Shown in pieces: positions 11,285 to 22,619 of a stretch of 64,000 nucleotides of DNA. Under the pieces are notes generated by a model. That model was given only the letters and a program-made list of their open reading frames with translations, was not told where the DNA came from and ran no database searches. The first letter of the stretch is position 1. Each line of letters opens with the position of its first letter. Source of the DNA: Tillus elongatus (Eukaryota; Arthropoda; Insecta; Coleoptera; Cleridae). Location: NCBI GenBank assembly GCA_964006375.1, contig OZ023264.1, positions 17,060,225 through 17,124,224 of the forward strand, written 5' to 3'. The position numbers and the translations under genes were made by a program.

Positions 11285-12368
11285 ACGGTGTATTCTGTGG
11301 AAGAAAGAGTTGAAATAATTACTATTTTTTTCAAAAACGATGACTGTGCCAACCGTACCGCAAATTTGTTTAATGAACGACATCCGAACAGACATGTTAA
11401 CAGATAATACATTTTGGAGTTAGTTGCAAAGTTTCGGCAAAGTGGTTCAGTAGCCAACAAAAAACTGGATCCTGAATGTGAATTTCAGGTTAGAAATGAG
11501 ACTACTGAGATTGAAGTTTTAGGACAAATTGCTGTAGACCCAACTTGGAGCACGAGAAAACTGGCCACTGTTTCAAACATTGGAAGAAGAACTATTCAGC
11601 GAATATTAAAGCATCATAAATTTCACCCGTATAAAATTCATCGTGTACAACAACTGAATGAAGATGATTTTGATCGGCGGCTGGAGTTTTGTGAAGTTAA
11701 GTCTGCACGAATAGCTGATAACGGGAACTTTCTGTTCAATATCTGTTTTTCAGACGAGTGTGCGTTTTTATCAAACTCTATACAGTCAATTGTCATAATT
11801 GTCGTTATTGGGAAGATAAGATAAATATAAGAAATTTTCACAAAGTCCACACTCGAACTCCACAGAAATTGAATGTCTGGACTGGCATTTTTGGAGACCG
11901 TTTAATCGGACCAATTTTTCTTGATGGAATTTTGAGTGGCGAAACGTATTTGGAGTTACTAGAAGATATCGTTTACCCTCTACTAATTGAAATTGTTGGA
12001 AATGATGATCGCTATCAAGAAAATCAATTAGTGTTTCAAGAAGATGGACCTCCTTCGCATTTTTCACAACGTGTTAGGGAGTTTTTGAACAGAGAGTTTC
12101 CAGAGCAATAAACTGGGCGTAGAGGTGCTATTGAGTGCCCCCTATATCACCGGATTTAACTCCTTTAGACTTCTTTCTATGGGGACATTTAAAGAGTAGA
12201 ATTTACGCAACAGAACCGGCGTCTCTGGAAGAATTACGACAATGCATTGTTGAAGAATGCCGTCTAATAACTCCACAAAAGCTCCAGAATGTCAGAGCTC
12301 GTTTTGAGCAAAATTTGTACTTTTGTATGGAAGCTGGTAGTCAACAATTTGAACACTTAACTGAATAA
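11285..12368 (+). pseudogene. DD41D-type mariner-superfamily transposase, copy 1, inactivated
   Basis: Comparison with copy 3 places the start at 11285, where ATG has become ACG. The N-terminal helix-turn-helix region (VYSVEERVEI, NERHPNRHVNR) runs to an in-frame TAA at 11405, then ILELVAKFRQSG, RRTIQRILKHHKF and the first catalytic Asp in CFSDECAF. A 2-bp insertion near 11777 shifts frame; KLNVWTGIFGDRLIG and FQEDG (second Asp) follow. A stop sits after FPEQ, and a 1-nt deletion precedes SPDLTPLDFFLWGHLKS (third Asp). The stop, lost start and two frameshifts rule out function. Flanking (TA) and long TIRs fit the IS630/Tc1/mariner superfamily. Confidence 0.9.
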
Positions 12369-12745
12369 ACATTTTTTAAACGTTTCGTTTTGTTTTTTAG
12401 GGTTTTTTTTCACAAACAATTGACTAATTAGTGCATTTCTTATCACAATGAATGAAATACGTTCTTGCAAATCCAACTGTGAATAATTTTTAAACGAGTT
12501 GATAAAACTTCCAAAAAAATTGTGTGCTGAATTCAGAAAAGAAAGGGATTTCAAATGATGTAACACTTGACCCATGTACCCTATTTAGAATATAAGGGTT
12601 GTTATCACCACCCTTAACGGGTTGATGTGACAACGCTGAATTTTTTGTCAAAACATGTCCCCCTCAATGTTAAAATTGACGTGTTTCAGCGTTTCTTAAA
12701 AAAAAAATTCTCTGTACGCAAATCGGTCTGTTTCGATTTCAATGC

Positions 12746-12748
<3 letters not shown>

Positions 12749-12813
<65 letters not shown>
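12749..12813. repeat. (TA)n microsatellite
   Basis: TA tract immediately adjoining the right end of mariner-type copy 1. Confidence 0.97.
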
Positions 12814-12817
<4 letters not shown>

Positions 12818-13248
12818 ACTTTTTATTAATAAAAACAAACATGTTAATTAGAAATTTTGGGCGGGAACTTATTGTAGTTAGAGAAAATTCTTTCTTGATT
12901 GCTATACAATAATCTTATTTAAAAAAAATCAGACTACTGTAATAATGTTTAGTTAAGAGCTATAAAACTATAATTGGAAACCGTTGCTTTTTTATAAATT
13001 TATATTTCTAAAAAACATGGGTGTGCTTTCTGATAAACCCGTTGTAAAATTTATTGTCTTCAAATTTTTATTCCCAGTAAATTACAGCTAGTGCTTATAA
13101 TATATTTTTAGTAAGGAAACATACCCAGACCATTTTCTTTTTAGACATCTGTCAGCATGACCATCCAGATTTCTTACCTGCAAATAAATATAATGTTTTT
13201 TAAATTTAATACAACATAGTTTAGTTACGTCTTATTAATTATAAAAAA
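12814..13248. other. Unassigned AT-rich sequence
   Basis: No gene or repeat boundary is recognised between the (TA)n tract and the reversed HINE-like end at 13249. Confidence 0.35.
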
Positions 13249-14424
13249 GTCTGGACGCAGCAAGTGCCTTGTAGAAGTGAATTTTCAAAAATAATTTTAA
13301 TAGCAAAGGCCTCTCTTTAATGCAAGCAGGTATCAATTTGGTTACCGGCATAACCTATATAGTAGAAATAATATACCATATTTTATGAACATAAAAAAAA
13401 GCTTAAAATGTTTCTGAGAAAACTGGTTTCAGGCCAATTAACCTTAGGTTAATAGCAAATTGAGTTATTCAAATTTGAAGCATATAATAAAAATTCGCTA
13501 CCAAAACGCACTTACTGGGTCTAGAATTTTCTATTACAAATATGCATTATTATTTCGACAAAAAATGCAGAAACAGCAATAATATAAGGGATGTTCCAAA
13601 AAAAAATTGGTAGGTATCACCAACGACTTATGGACCACCAGGTGATTGTCAAAATAGTTTTATAAGATGCAGGTCAAGACACCGTATATTTAACGTATAA
13701 AATTTTTTCTCATATCTTGTATAATAACAATCATATTTAGATTTACCGTAGAAATGCGTCAGCCTGTATAAATGTAAACAGATAAGAATTGAAAGTAAAC
13801 CCGGATATGGATTCTAGGGCGCCTAGCTTCCACTGATTTGAAGAAATATTTTTAAAATTCAAAAGTCGCGGGCTCCTCACTAACGAATTACCTTAAAATT
13901 ATAAACCGTACACCATAAACTTAACTACTGCCAAAGCGTCAGAGAAAGGGTCTATTTGAAATGAATTTTCTGGAAATATTTTAGTAAAATGAAGGACAAT
14001 GACGGTTGAATCTGAAAGTTATGGGTTTGCAAAACACTCATCTTGTAACATTTCCTTTACATAACCCGTATTAATTTCAGGTTCTTTGCCTAAATGTTGC
14101 CAATTTTGACGTTTCAGATTGCGACTTTGACGTTTTGTGAAACACCCTTTTTTTTAAACGTTTATAATATTTTTGTCTTTAAATTTACAGACCTAAATTT
14201 TCGTTCATGGCTCACTCTTCATAATACAAACACCCTTACCAAATTTTGTTGCCCTTACTTTGTTATTCCCGGAGATATAATTTTTTTTCCGGAATAAAAC
14301 ACAAAATTTTTGGGGAAAACCTGTGCCGATTTTCCTGGCTAACGAACTTTTCCAAGCCACTTGCAACGGAAAGGCACAAACCAAACCTTATCAAAATAGG
14401 CCCATCATTTTTTGAGTTATCGTT

Positions 14425-14489
<65 letters not shown>

Positions 14490-14521
14490 TATATATAAAC
14501 GCATAAAAATTGAAACTCCAC
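13249..14521 (-). mobile_element. HINE-like element, reversed, 5'-truncated
   Basis: It starts with the reversed right end CTGGACGCAGCAAGTGCC at 13249 next to a run of A. It continues through the conserved body (CACCAACGACTTATGG, TTGCCAATTTTGACG, TTTTTGAGTTATCG) to (TA)n at 14428-14487. The left hairpin is missing: after AATTGAAACTCCA the sequence switches at about 14525 to a DIRS-associated repeat. Confidence 0.8.
14428..14487. repeat. (TA)n microsatellite
   Basis: TA tract of the reversed HINE-like element. Confidence 0.97.
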
Positions 14522-14528
14522 TTTTATT

Positions 14529-14845
14529 GTTGGAAGGCTGGCTAACATAGCCGTATTACTTTATAGGTGTATTTTCGCTACAATTAGTATGCCGTACTGA
14601 AGATCTCTAATTAGAGCGAAACCGGTCTACGGTTCTAATTGTGGCGAGAATACATCTAGCCTTACATACTTTGTCCCTATATTAGGGTAGAAATGGGCCA
14701 GGGCTGACAATTTAGTAAATTGTTAGTTGGTTGTATACATTCTCTATTTTTTAACACTTTGTGTTACTTGGAGCTGGCGTGACAACATACTACCTGGTTC
14801 CGCAACTAGGTGGCGGCACGTTGCTTCGTGTCTCACTTAGTGCTG
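14529..14845 (+). repeat. DIRS-associated terminal-type repeat, isolated copy
   Basis: Runs GTTGGAAGGCTGGCTAACAT, ATTACTTTATAGGTGTATTT, CTCTAATTAGAGCGAAACCG, CCCTATATTAGGGTAGAAAT, CTAGGTGGCGGCACGTTG and GTGTCTCACTTAGTG. The same ordered blocks occur at 60792-61240 next to the DIRS-like coding remnant, so this copy is probably a solo terminal repeat. It contains small palindromes (CTCTAATTAGAG and CCCTATATTAGGG). Confidence 0.75.
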
Positions 14846-15557
14846 CTATAAATGTTTATATTGATATCAATAAAACTAGGAAATACTGATTCCTGTTTGA
14901 AAGATTTTAGTAAGGCGATATCTGCACCTATTAACCTAATTCTACTGCTTAAATTTTGATGAAAACTCAGTGACGTGTACCTGAGAGACATAATTCACTA
15001 AGTTAAGAACGGTATCTGTGTTGAACACTGATAGGTACACTCATAAAATCCAAATCACCACAACACATGTTCTTTAAAGATTTGACGATCGCTTCACCAA
15101 CGTCAATAGAGGACCAAAAATGATGAATGTTTTGTCCTCTGATTACGTCGACCTCAGGTCTTTTTTTTAAATGTGTTGTGGTGATTTGGGTTCTCAAAGT
15201 TTACTTATCAGTGCTCATCACAGATTCCAATCTTCACTTAGTCTCAGAATATGTCTAAAAAATGTATCCTTGCCCTTACAAAGAGGAACATAAGTACACT
15301 TGGAACTTGGAGAACCCAAATCACCCCAATTCATTTTAAAAAGTGACGCTAAAAGGAAGTGAGTATTTTTAGAACTTGAATGGTGCCGCAGTCAGAGTGC
15401 ACTCTGGAGACTAATTGAAAGCAAATTATTTTGTTTTACTATGATAAACCTATCTGTACCAATTTTTAAGAAAATACGTCACATACTTTTCAAAGTATCA
15501 AAGAAAATCGAAATTCAATATTCATTTTAATACCTTGTATATCTTTTAATTTAATTC
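14846..15557. other. Unassigned sequence with three related short repeats
   Basis: AATCCAAATCACCACAACAC at about 15047 is mirrored by GTGTTGTGGTGATTTGGGTT at about 15172. A third related stretch, GAACCCAAATCACCCCAATT, lies near 15313. No gene is seen. Confidence 0.5.
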
Positions 15558-15597
15558 TTAGCGAATTTTTTTTTTATTCGCTAATAAGGAGATCTGT

Positions 15598-15600
<3 letters not shown>

Positions 15601-15693
<93 letters not shown>
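15601..15693. repeat. (TA)n microsatellite
   Basis: TA tract of HINE-like copy b. Confidence 0.97.
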
Positions 15694-15696
<3 letters not shown>

Positions 15697-16352
15697 ACCG
15701 ATAACTCAAAAAATAATAGACCGATCTTGATCAAATTTGGTGAGTACCTTCCTTTTGCAAGTGGCTTGGATAAGTTTGTTAGCCAGGAAAATTGGACCAG
15801 GTTTTCCCGGAAAATGTTGTCTTTTCTTTATAACAAAATTCATATCTCCGTAAATAACAAAGTAAGGGCAACCAAATTTGGCACGCGTGTTTATATTATA
15901 AAGAGTGAAGGTCTCTAGCTTTAAAGACAAAGAAGTTATGGGCAGTTAAAGAAACCAATTTTGGAGTTTTCCTCAAAACGTCAAACTCGCAATTTTAAAC
16001 GTCAAAATTGGCAATGTTTAGGCAAAGAACGTGAAACAAATACGAATTGTGAAAAGAAAATGTTGCAAGAAGAGTGTTCTGCAAACCCTTAACTTTCAGA
16101 TTCAACTGTCATTGCCCTTCATTTTACTAAAATATTTACAGAATATCCATTTTAAATAGACCCTTTCTCTGATGCTTTGGCTGTCAGTTTAGTTAAGTCG
16201 ATGCTTTCGCTGTATTGAAGTTTATGGTTTAACAGTCTATAATTTTTTTAGCTAATTTTCGTAGAGGAAATTTGTTAATGCATTTTTGCATTTTTTATCG
16301 GAATATGATGCGTTTAGAAGAAAAAAATCTGGACGCAGTGAGTGAGTTTTGG

Positions 16353-17211
16353 TAGCGAATTTTCGGTAAATTTGCAGTTTAGCTCCCGAACGTTTTTCAA
16401 AAAACTGTTTTTAAAAACCTGCCTAGGCCCCCACTGGATCCACAAACCCCAAGAAAAATTTCTTGTTCACACCCCGCAAGGAAGTTACGGGACCAGGAGT
16501 GAGTAGGGGTGCTGGGCGGGGTAGGTAGTAAAAAGGAAATATCAGCAGAAAATTCGAATAAAGCGGGATTGAAAGCTGTCTTTTTTACATCTTGAAGCCA
16601 TATCCCCCTTAAACCCTGCCTACCCCGCACAGCACCGCTATTCCCGCAGGTGCCGTAACTTCCTTGGTGGGTATGAACAAGAATTTTTTCTTGTGGTTTA
16701 TGCAACGAAGGTGGTTGTATGCACGCGAGGAGGGAAAGAAAATCCCCGCGACGAAGCAGCCACCCCCAACCCCCCAACCCAACCGCAAGTCGAAGCGCGG
16801 GGTGGTCTGCTTCGTCGTAGGCAATTTCCTTCCCCCTTCGTGTGCATACAACCACCCTCGTTGCACAAACTACAAGAAAAACTTTTTGTTCATACCCCCC
16901 CAAGGAAGTTACGTGACCTGTGGGCGAATAGGCGTGCTGTGCGGGGTAGGCGGGGTTTATTGGAGATATGGCTTGGATATGGAAATAGACCGCTTTTAAG
17001 TAGTTTTCTTTGCTTTTTCTGCTCATATATCCTTTTTACTACCAACCCCGCCCAGCACCCCTATGCACTCCCAGTCCCGTAACTTTCTTGGGGGGTCTGA
17101 ACAAGAAATTTTTCTTGTGGTTTGTGCATCCAAGTGGAGTCCTAGTAATATTTCTGAAAACAATTTTTTGATAAGCGTTCGGGAGCTAATCGGCAAATTT
17201 ACCGAATTTTC
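16353..17211. repeat. GC-rich giant imperfect palindrome, about 430-bp arms
   Basis: Arms are inverted copies centred near 16783. CGACGAAGCAG at 16749 mirrors CTGCTTCGTCG at 16807. CATGCAACGAAGGTGGTTGT-like sequence mirrors ACAACCACCCTCGTTGCACA. GGTAGGTAGTAAAAAGGA mirrors TCCTTTTTACTACCAACC. AGCTCCCGAACG mirrors CGTTCGGGAGCT. The core is strikingly GC-rich in an AT-rich window. Confidence 0.9.
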
Positions 17212-17638
17212 ATTAAATCCTTAAAATTTCAATAACTCAATTTACTATTAATGTAAGCTTTGTTGGTTAGGAAACCAAGATTTAAGTTTATTTTTGGAAA
17301 ATGTTTGTATATTTTCAAACCATAAGTAATTTTCATAAAATATAGTACATTGTTTTTACTACATAGGCTATACCGATAATCAGATTGATGCCTGCTCGCA
17401 TTTGCTATTAAAAACATTTTTATGGAAATTCACTTTCATAACACATTTGCTGCATCCAGACTTTTCAAAAATGTTTATATATTTTCAAACAATAAATTTA
17501 TTTGGATGAAATATGGTACATTGTTTCTGCTATATAGGCAACCAAGTTTGATGCCTGCTTTCATCAAAGAAAGACATTTTCTATTAAAAATATTTTAAAG
17601 AAAATTCGCTACCATAACGCACTTGCTGCGTCCAGAGA

Positions 17639-17861
17639 TTTTTAGACTTAAGTGCATTTAGCTAAATGGTAATATTTTAATGCCAAGAATCTACTGCTGC
17701 TCTGTACCATTACTTTCGGACCACTTTCTATAAAAAATGCATGTGTGGCATTCAGTTTCAATCCCTTATATTGATCTCAAATCTAATACAACCCTAGTTG
17801 CGTGGTTATTGCTCCATCCCCTGGACTTATTTGGTGTATTTAGTAAAAAAAAAACGTTAGC
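17639..17861. other. tRNA-Gln downstream flank
   Basis: No gene is seen. The run of A at 17845-17854 is a run of T on the minus strand directly downstream of tRNA-Gln, consistent with RNA polymerase III termination. Confidence 0.6.
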
Positions 17862-17933
17862 AGGTCCCACCGAGATTTGAACTCGGATCGCTGGATTCAG
17901 AGTCCAGAGTGCTAACCATTACACCATGGAACC
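17862..17933 (-). tRNA. tRNA-Gln (anticodon CTG)
   Basis: This 72-nt minus-strand gene folds as a full cloverleaf. The acceptor stem GGTTCCA pairs with TGGGACC (one G-T wobble), the D arm contains TAATGGTTA, and the anticodon stem CTGGA/TCCAG encloses loop CTCTGAA with anticodon CTG at 17898-17900. The T arm is GAGTTCAAATCTC and the discriminator is T. The A-box and B-box promoter regions match eukaryotic tRNA-Gln genes and a run of T follows downstream. CCA is not encoded. It looks functional and would decode CAG. Confidence 0.96.
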
Positions 17934-18389
17934 GTGCTACAGAAATTTCTCTGCGTACGATATGCCCAACAGACACGATATTCGGGGCTGTGTACGATTT
18001 TATATTTATATACTGTTTTGATTTTAACAAAAAAAAAAAAAACATACAGGCGAATTGAGAACCTCCTCCTTTTTTTGAAGTCGGTTAAAAAGAAAGCCCA
18101 TTTACATGCATTTATGAAATTATCATACTAAATTTGATTGCCGATTCCTATAATTTCTAAGCGCGTACTAACCGAATTTGTAAAGCAGAGCTTATTGTAT
18201 ATTATATTAGTAGGTCTAGCTACTGTAAAAAGTAAATTGTTTGTGCAATGAATTACATTTCTGAGAAATTAAAACAAATTTTCAAAAACCATTATGCAAT
18301 ACATACTGAAGACAGGAAAAAAACAACACGTCAGAGAGAATCTTTAGAAAATTGAAAGCATCACAGCGTTTACGAATATTTGTGTGTGT

Positions 18390-18735
18390 TTGTTTCTCTA
18401 ACGTCGGTCTATTTCCGCGACTATGGCCAATCACCGACGCTAGGGAGCAGTTTCACCTCACTATCCTGGAAATTTTGCCAAACCGCTGCCTTTGTGTAAG
18501 GAGGGTAGCGACCTTTAACGTGCCCAACGTCGCATGGACACGGGACCGACGGCTTTACGCCCCCTCCTAAGGGTGGAACGTGCAGACATTCAACTTACTC
18601 AAATACAATGCCACAACCTCGGTTGATGTTAATTTTACAGTATGTGCTGAAAAAGTGAAACGAGAACCCTGAGATTTTACCAGATACCTTTCAGTTCAGA
18701 GGCACAAGTTCTTACCACTGAACCACTGAGGCTCT
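18390..18735 (-). mobile_element. Probable tRNA-derived SINE
   Basis: On the minus strand it begins near 18735 with GCCTCAGTGGTTCAGTGGTA, resembling a tRNA A-box region. About 50 nt later comes CTGGTAAAATCTCAG, a decayed B box (ideal GGTTCGAATC). A GC-rich body follows with GGGGGCGTAAAGCCGTCGG, GTCCCGTGTCC and GGGCACGTTAAAGGTCGC. A conserved GC-rich central domain after a tRNA-like head is typical of invertebrate SINEs. The family name and 3' end are not determined. It lies between the two tRNA genes on their strand. Confidence 0.6.
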
Positions 18736-18889
18736 TACGAATATTTGGACTTCACATTATAGTTCTTGTGTTATCTATATACACGCACAAACGTAAGCGT
18801 CTTTCGCACAGCACGACACGAGTCATAGGTAGCAACAAATATGAAAAAAAAACATATTCAAACCATTTTATAAAATGCAAAAATTATGA

Positions 18890-18962
18890 TGTTTCCGCCC
18901 GGGATCGAACCGGGGACCTTCCGCGTGTTAGGCGGATGTGATAACCACTACACCACGGAAAC
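18890..18962 (-). tRNA. tRNA-Val (anticodon AAC)
   Basis: This 73-nt minus-strand gene has acceptor stem GTTTCCG/CGGAAAC, D-arm TAGTGGTTATCA, and anticodon stem TCCGC/GCGGA with loop CTAACAC, giving anticodon AAC at 18927-18929. The T arm is CCCCGGTTCGATCCCGGG with a perfect B box, and the discriminator is A. Five T on the minus strand at 18879-18883 fit RNA polymerase III termination. It closely matches eukaryotic tRNA-Val and is probably functional; it is about 1 kb from tRNA-Gln on the same strand. Confidence 0.97.
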
Positions 18963-19469
18963 TTGATGTGAGCTTGTGACACACGTGTAGAAAACCGAAA
19001 GTACAACTATGTTTAAAAATAATCAGATAATTTTCGTGAATTATTACGAATAAGCAAGTTGTTCCAGTTGTCTGGATTAAATGAAAATGCCTATTTATTT
19101 CGGCATGCAGACTGATTCAAGATATTTTTTAAGATAGAAATTAGATTTTTAGTACCTATACCTACGTGAAAATTGTGGGATAGGTAAAGCTTATAGAGTA
19201 GAATGAGCTAACTAGCTTGTAACTTGTAAAGATATTATTCACCTATGTCGTTCGTAAAGTAGAATGCATTATTCCATTTAGTTGTGAAAAAAGGTGTAGG
19301 CAGATATTAAAGAATGTATTTCTCTACAAATATTTCATCTTTTATTCTAATAGCTTTTATAACAACACAATAGTCTCCGGGAGCTTTGTAGTTTTCCATC
19401 CATCTCAGTGTATAATGAGGTTCTTGGTATAAGATGTCTGGAATTTTTTGATTCTAAAATTGTGTACTA
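18963..19469. other. Unassigned sequence upstream of tRNA-Val
   Basis: No gene or repeat boundary is recognised. Confidence 0.35.
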
Positions 19470-20384
19470 TTAGTGAATTTTCGCACAAAAAAAATCACTA
19501 ATGGGATCACGACTTTTGAATTTTAACAAAATTTCTTAAAATGAGGCCAAAATAGGCCCCTAGATTCCACATACAGGCAGTGGCGGCGTAAAGGGGTAGC
19601 GGTGGGGTCGGTCCGCCCCGGTTGCCAAGCACCAAGAGGTGACAACGTGATGACAACTCAGTCACGTAGCTTAGTAGCCAGCCACTGGTGCATTCTCCCG
19701 ACGAGGAGGCGCGGGAAGAAGGGGCAAGTGATCTCGGCCCGTCCCTCCATCAAATTGAAAACGATGAAGAAGAGTTACATGACACAACTCGTTTTGATGT
19801 TGCTACTTGGCCAACACCAATGCCTGATGATTTGCGGATTGAAATTATTAAAACGGGATGTGAACCCTCTCAAAATAGAGATGGCCCATTTTTAGATACT
19901 GTCTGGAGATAAAATAAAAGGAAAGAGCCGACACTCAGAATGGTTTTATAGAGCGTTACCAAATGGAGAAAAAATACTTAGAAAATGGATGGTATACTCT
20001 CCAACAAAAAAACGATTCATACTGTTTTTGCTGCAAACTGTTTACGCACCATGAAACAAAACATCAGAGTTTTGCCAACGGGTTTAATTCATGGTGGAAA
20101 CTATATCCTAAAGTGTCCGAACACGAGAATTCTGAGACCCATCTGTCCTGTTTTGATAAATGAAAAATCTTGGAAAATGGATTGCGGCTGCACAAAACTA
20201 TCGACCATAAACATCAAATAATCTTATTCTTTTCCTGGCACTCCAAAATCTTCCTCTTAGCGGGCATAGAGAAGGAGTTTCGTGAGACAATAGAGGGAAT
20301 TTTTTTAGACTTAGTTAATCTATTGTCGAAAATTCAATATTCGAGATCTCCTCATTAGTAAATTGTTTTAAGAAAATTCGCTAA
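19470..20384. mobile_element. Composite: two inverted HINE-like left ends around a zinc-finger gene fragment
   Basis: TTAGTGAATTTTCGCAC...ATCACTAATGGGATC at 19470-19506 is a forward left end. GAGATCTCCTCATTAGTAAAT...GAAAATTCGCTAA at 20343-20384 is the same end reversed. No (TA)n or conserved HINE body lies between them. Instead there is a hAT/ZMYM-type coding remnant, so the unit resembles a fold-back or capture product of about 915 bp. Confidence 0.65.
19690..20355 (+). pseudogene. ZMYM1/hAT-type TTF zinc-finger protein remnant
   Basis: Translated blocks in shifting frames read FDVATWPTPMPDDLRIEII, then CEPSQNRDGPFLDTVWR, NGFIERYQMEKKYLENGWY, YCFCCKLFTHHE, FANGFNSWWKLYPKVSEHEN and SGHREGVS-DNRGNFLDLVN. 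This order (two short motifs, a TTF-type zinc finger with CFCCKLF, WxK..HE.S..H, then a 'L.GHRE...GNF..L..LL' block) is that of hAT-related ZMYM/TTF-type zinc-finger transposase proteins common in animal genomes. A stop at about 19910 and frameshifts near 20165 and 20260 break it. Only the N-terminal third of a full protein is present; the catalytic domain and dimerisation region are absent. Confidence 0.8.
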
Positions 20385-21075
20385 AAATACTAATCAGAAA
20401 AGAGTTGTGTACATTTAAATATACATCTTACACACAAAAATTACTTGTAATACTTAAATGCACAATTTGCGACTTCCTCACAAATTCCAAAGAACAAAAA
20501 CAATAGAACATCGATGTGCTGCTGGAAAAAAGACACAGTACTCCGATACATAAATTGCCAAATCCAAACGGCACCAAGGTGAATTTAAAATAAATTTGGA
20601 ACTTACATCTTCTTGTAAAGATTTTCAGTGGGGTAAGTATAGAATCTTTTGCGATTATTTTAGATACCGACCCACTTTTGAGGCACTTCATAACTTTCCA
20701 CGTGAGTTTTTACACACCCCCCCCCCCAACTAGACTACCATAGAAAACGTGAGTCTCAACAAGGGACTTATACAGAATTTAAAGTTGTACAGGCTGTTTT
20801 AATATGCTACTAAAAAAGGGAGCTTCTTTATAAATTGATCTCCACATTCAAATAGGTACTTAATTTCTTCCGAGCGTATTTTCAGCATTGCATAACAACC
20901 CCCCTAGCCCCCCCCCCCCCCCCCCCCTTCCCCGGACAATCTGCAGATGCGAATACAAGAGCAAACCACTGTTATATTTACTAAAAGTCAAGTACTTTGT
21001 TTTATTTATTATAATTAATTGTAATAGTAATTTCGAATTAGTTATTTTGTTATATGCCTCAAATAATTTTAAGTT
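20385..21075. other. Unassigned sequence with two poly-C tracts
   Basis: Runs of C occur at 20717-20727 and 20910-20928. No gene is supported. Confidence 0.45.
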
Positions 21076-22385
<1,310 letters not shown>

Positions 22386-22619
22386 TTTTTTTTTTTTCTT
22401 TCGAGTTCACTCCAAGTTTCCGCTATACGGGATATCCCAGTCTCATTTGCGAAACAAATACTACATTCGGGCGTCTGAAAAACCTACTCGGTTATATAGA
22501 TATTACAGAGAGGAGATCCAATGACAGTGCCCTGTGGAACTCCACCATTTTCAGAGACAGCAACCATGTACGGCACAGCTATGGTTACAACAATGAGGCG
22601 ACTTCGCCTTCAGAGTGTT
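22386..22619. other. Unassigned, possible LINE-derived
   Basis: A stretch near 22500-22545 (GGAGATCCAATGACAGTGCCC, TGTGGAACTCCACC) looks like antisense RT-type coding, but it is too short to assign. Confidence 0.3.

Larger units (their letters stand above)
10838..12750 (+). mobile_element. Mariner-superfamily transposon, copy 1, long TIRs
   Basis: Inverted repeats of roughly 290 bp flank a transposase remnant. The left tip GGGTGGGGTATTGAAAACG at 10838 mirrors the right-end sequence CGATTTCAATGCGCCAT ending at 12750. Shared internal TIR landmarks are CACGTCAATTTTAATATTGA, GGTGGTGATAACAACCCTTA and ATGGGTCGAGTGTTACAT. The element sits in TA/CATA microsatellite sequence. Compared with copy 2's CAGGATGGCGC tip, both ends have lost terminal bases next to (TA)n. 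All three copies in this window share this architecture. Confidence 0.9.
15558..17638 (+). mobile_element. HINE-like element, long subfamily, copy b
   Basis: Left hairpin TTAGCGAATTT...ATTCGCTAA at 15558-15583, AAGGAGATC, (TA)n at 15601-15693, the conserved body, one unit of the approximately 275-bp repeat, a GC-rich giant palindrome (16353-17211), and a terminal block with two nested right ends at about 17450 and 17638 (GCTACCATAACGCACTTGCTG, then TCCAGAGA before T). The layout parallels copy a at 4190-6429. Open frames inside the GC-rich palindrome are not credible genes. Confidence 0.8.

Noticed and set aside
16397..17082. Overlapping open frames of 85-209 codons on both strands in the GC-rich region
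   Set aside because: They arise from the low stop-codon frequency of GC-rich palindromic sequence; similar frames appear on both strands, and no domain is recognisable.
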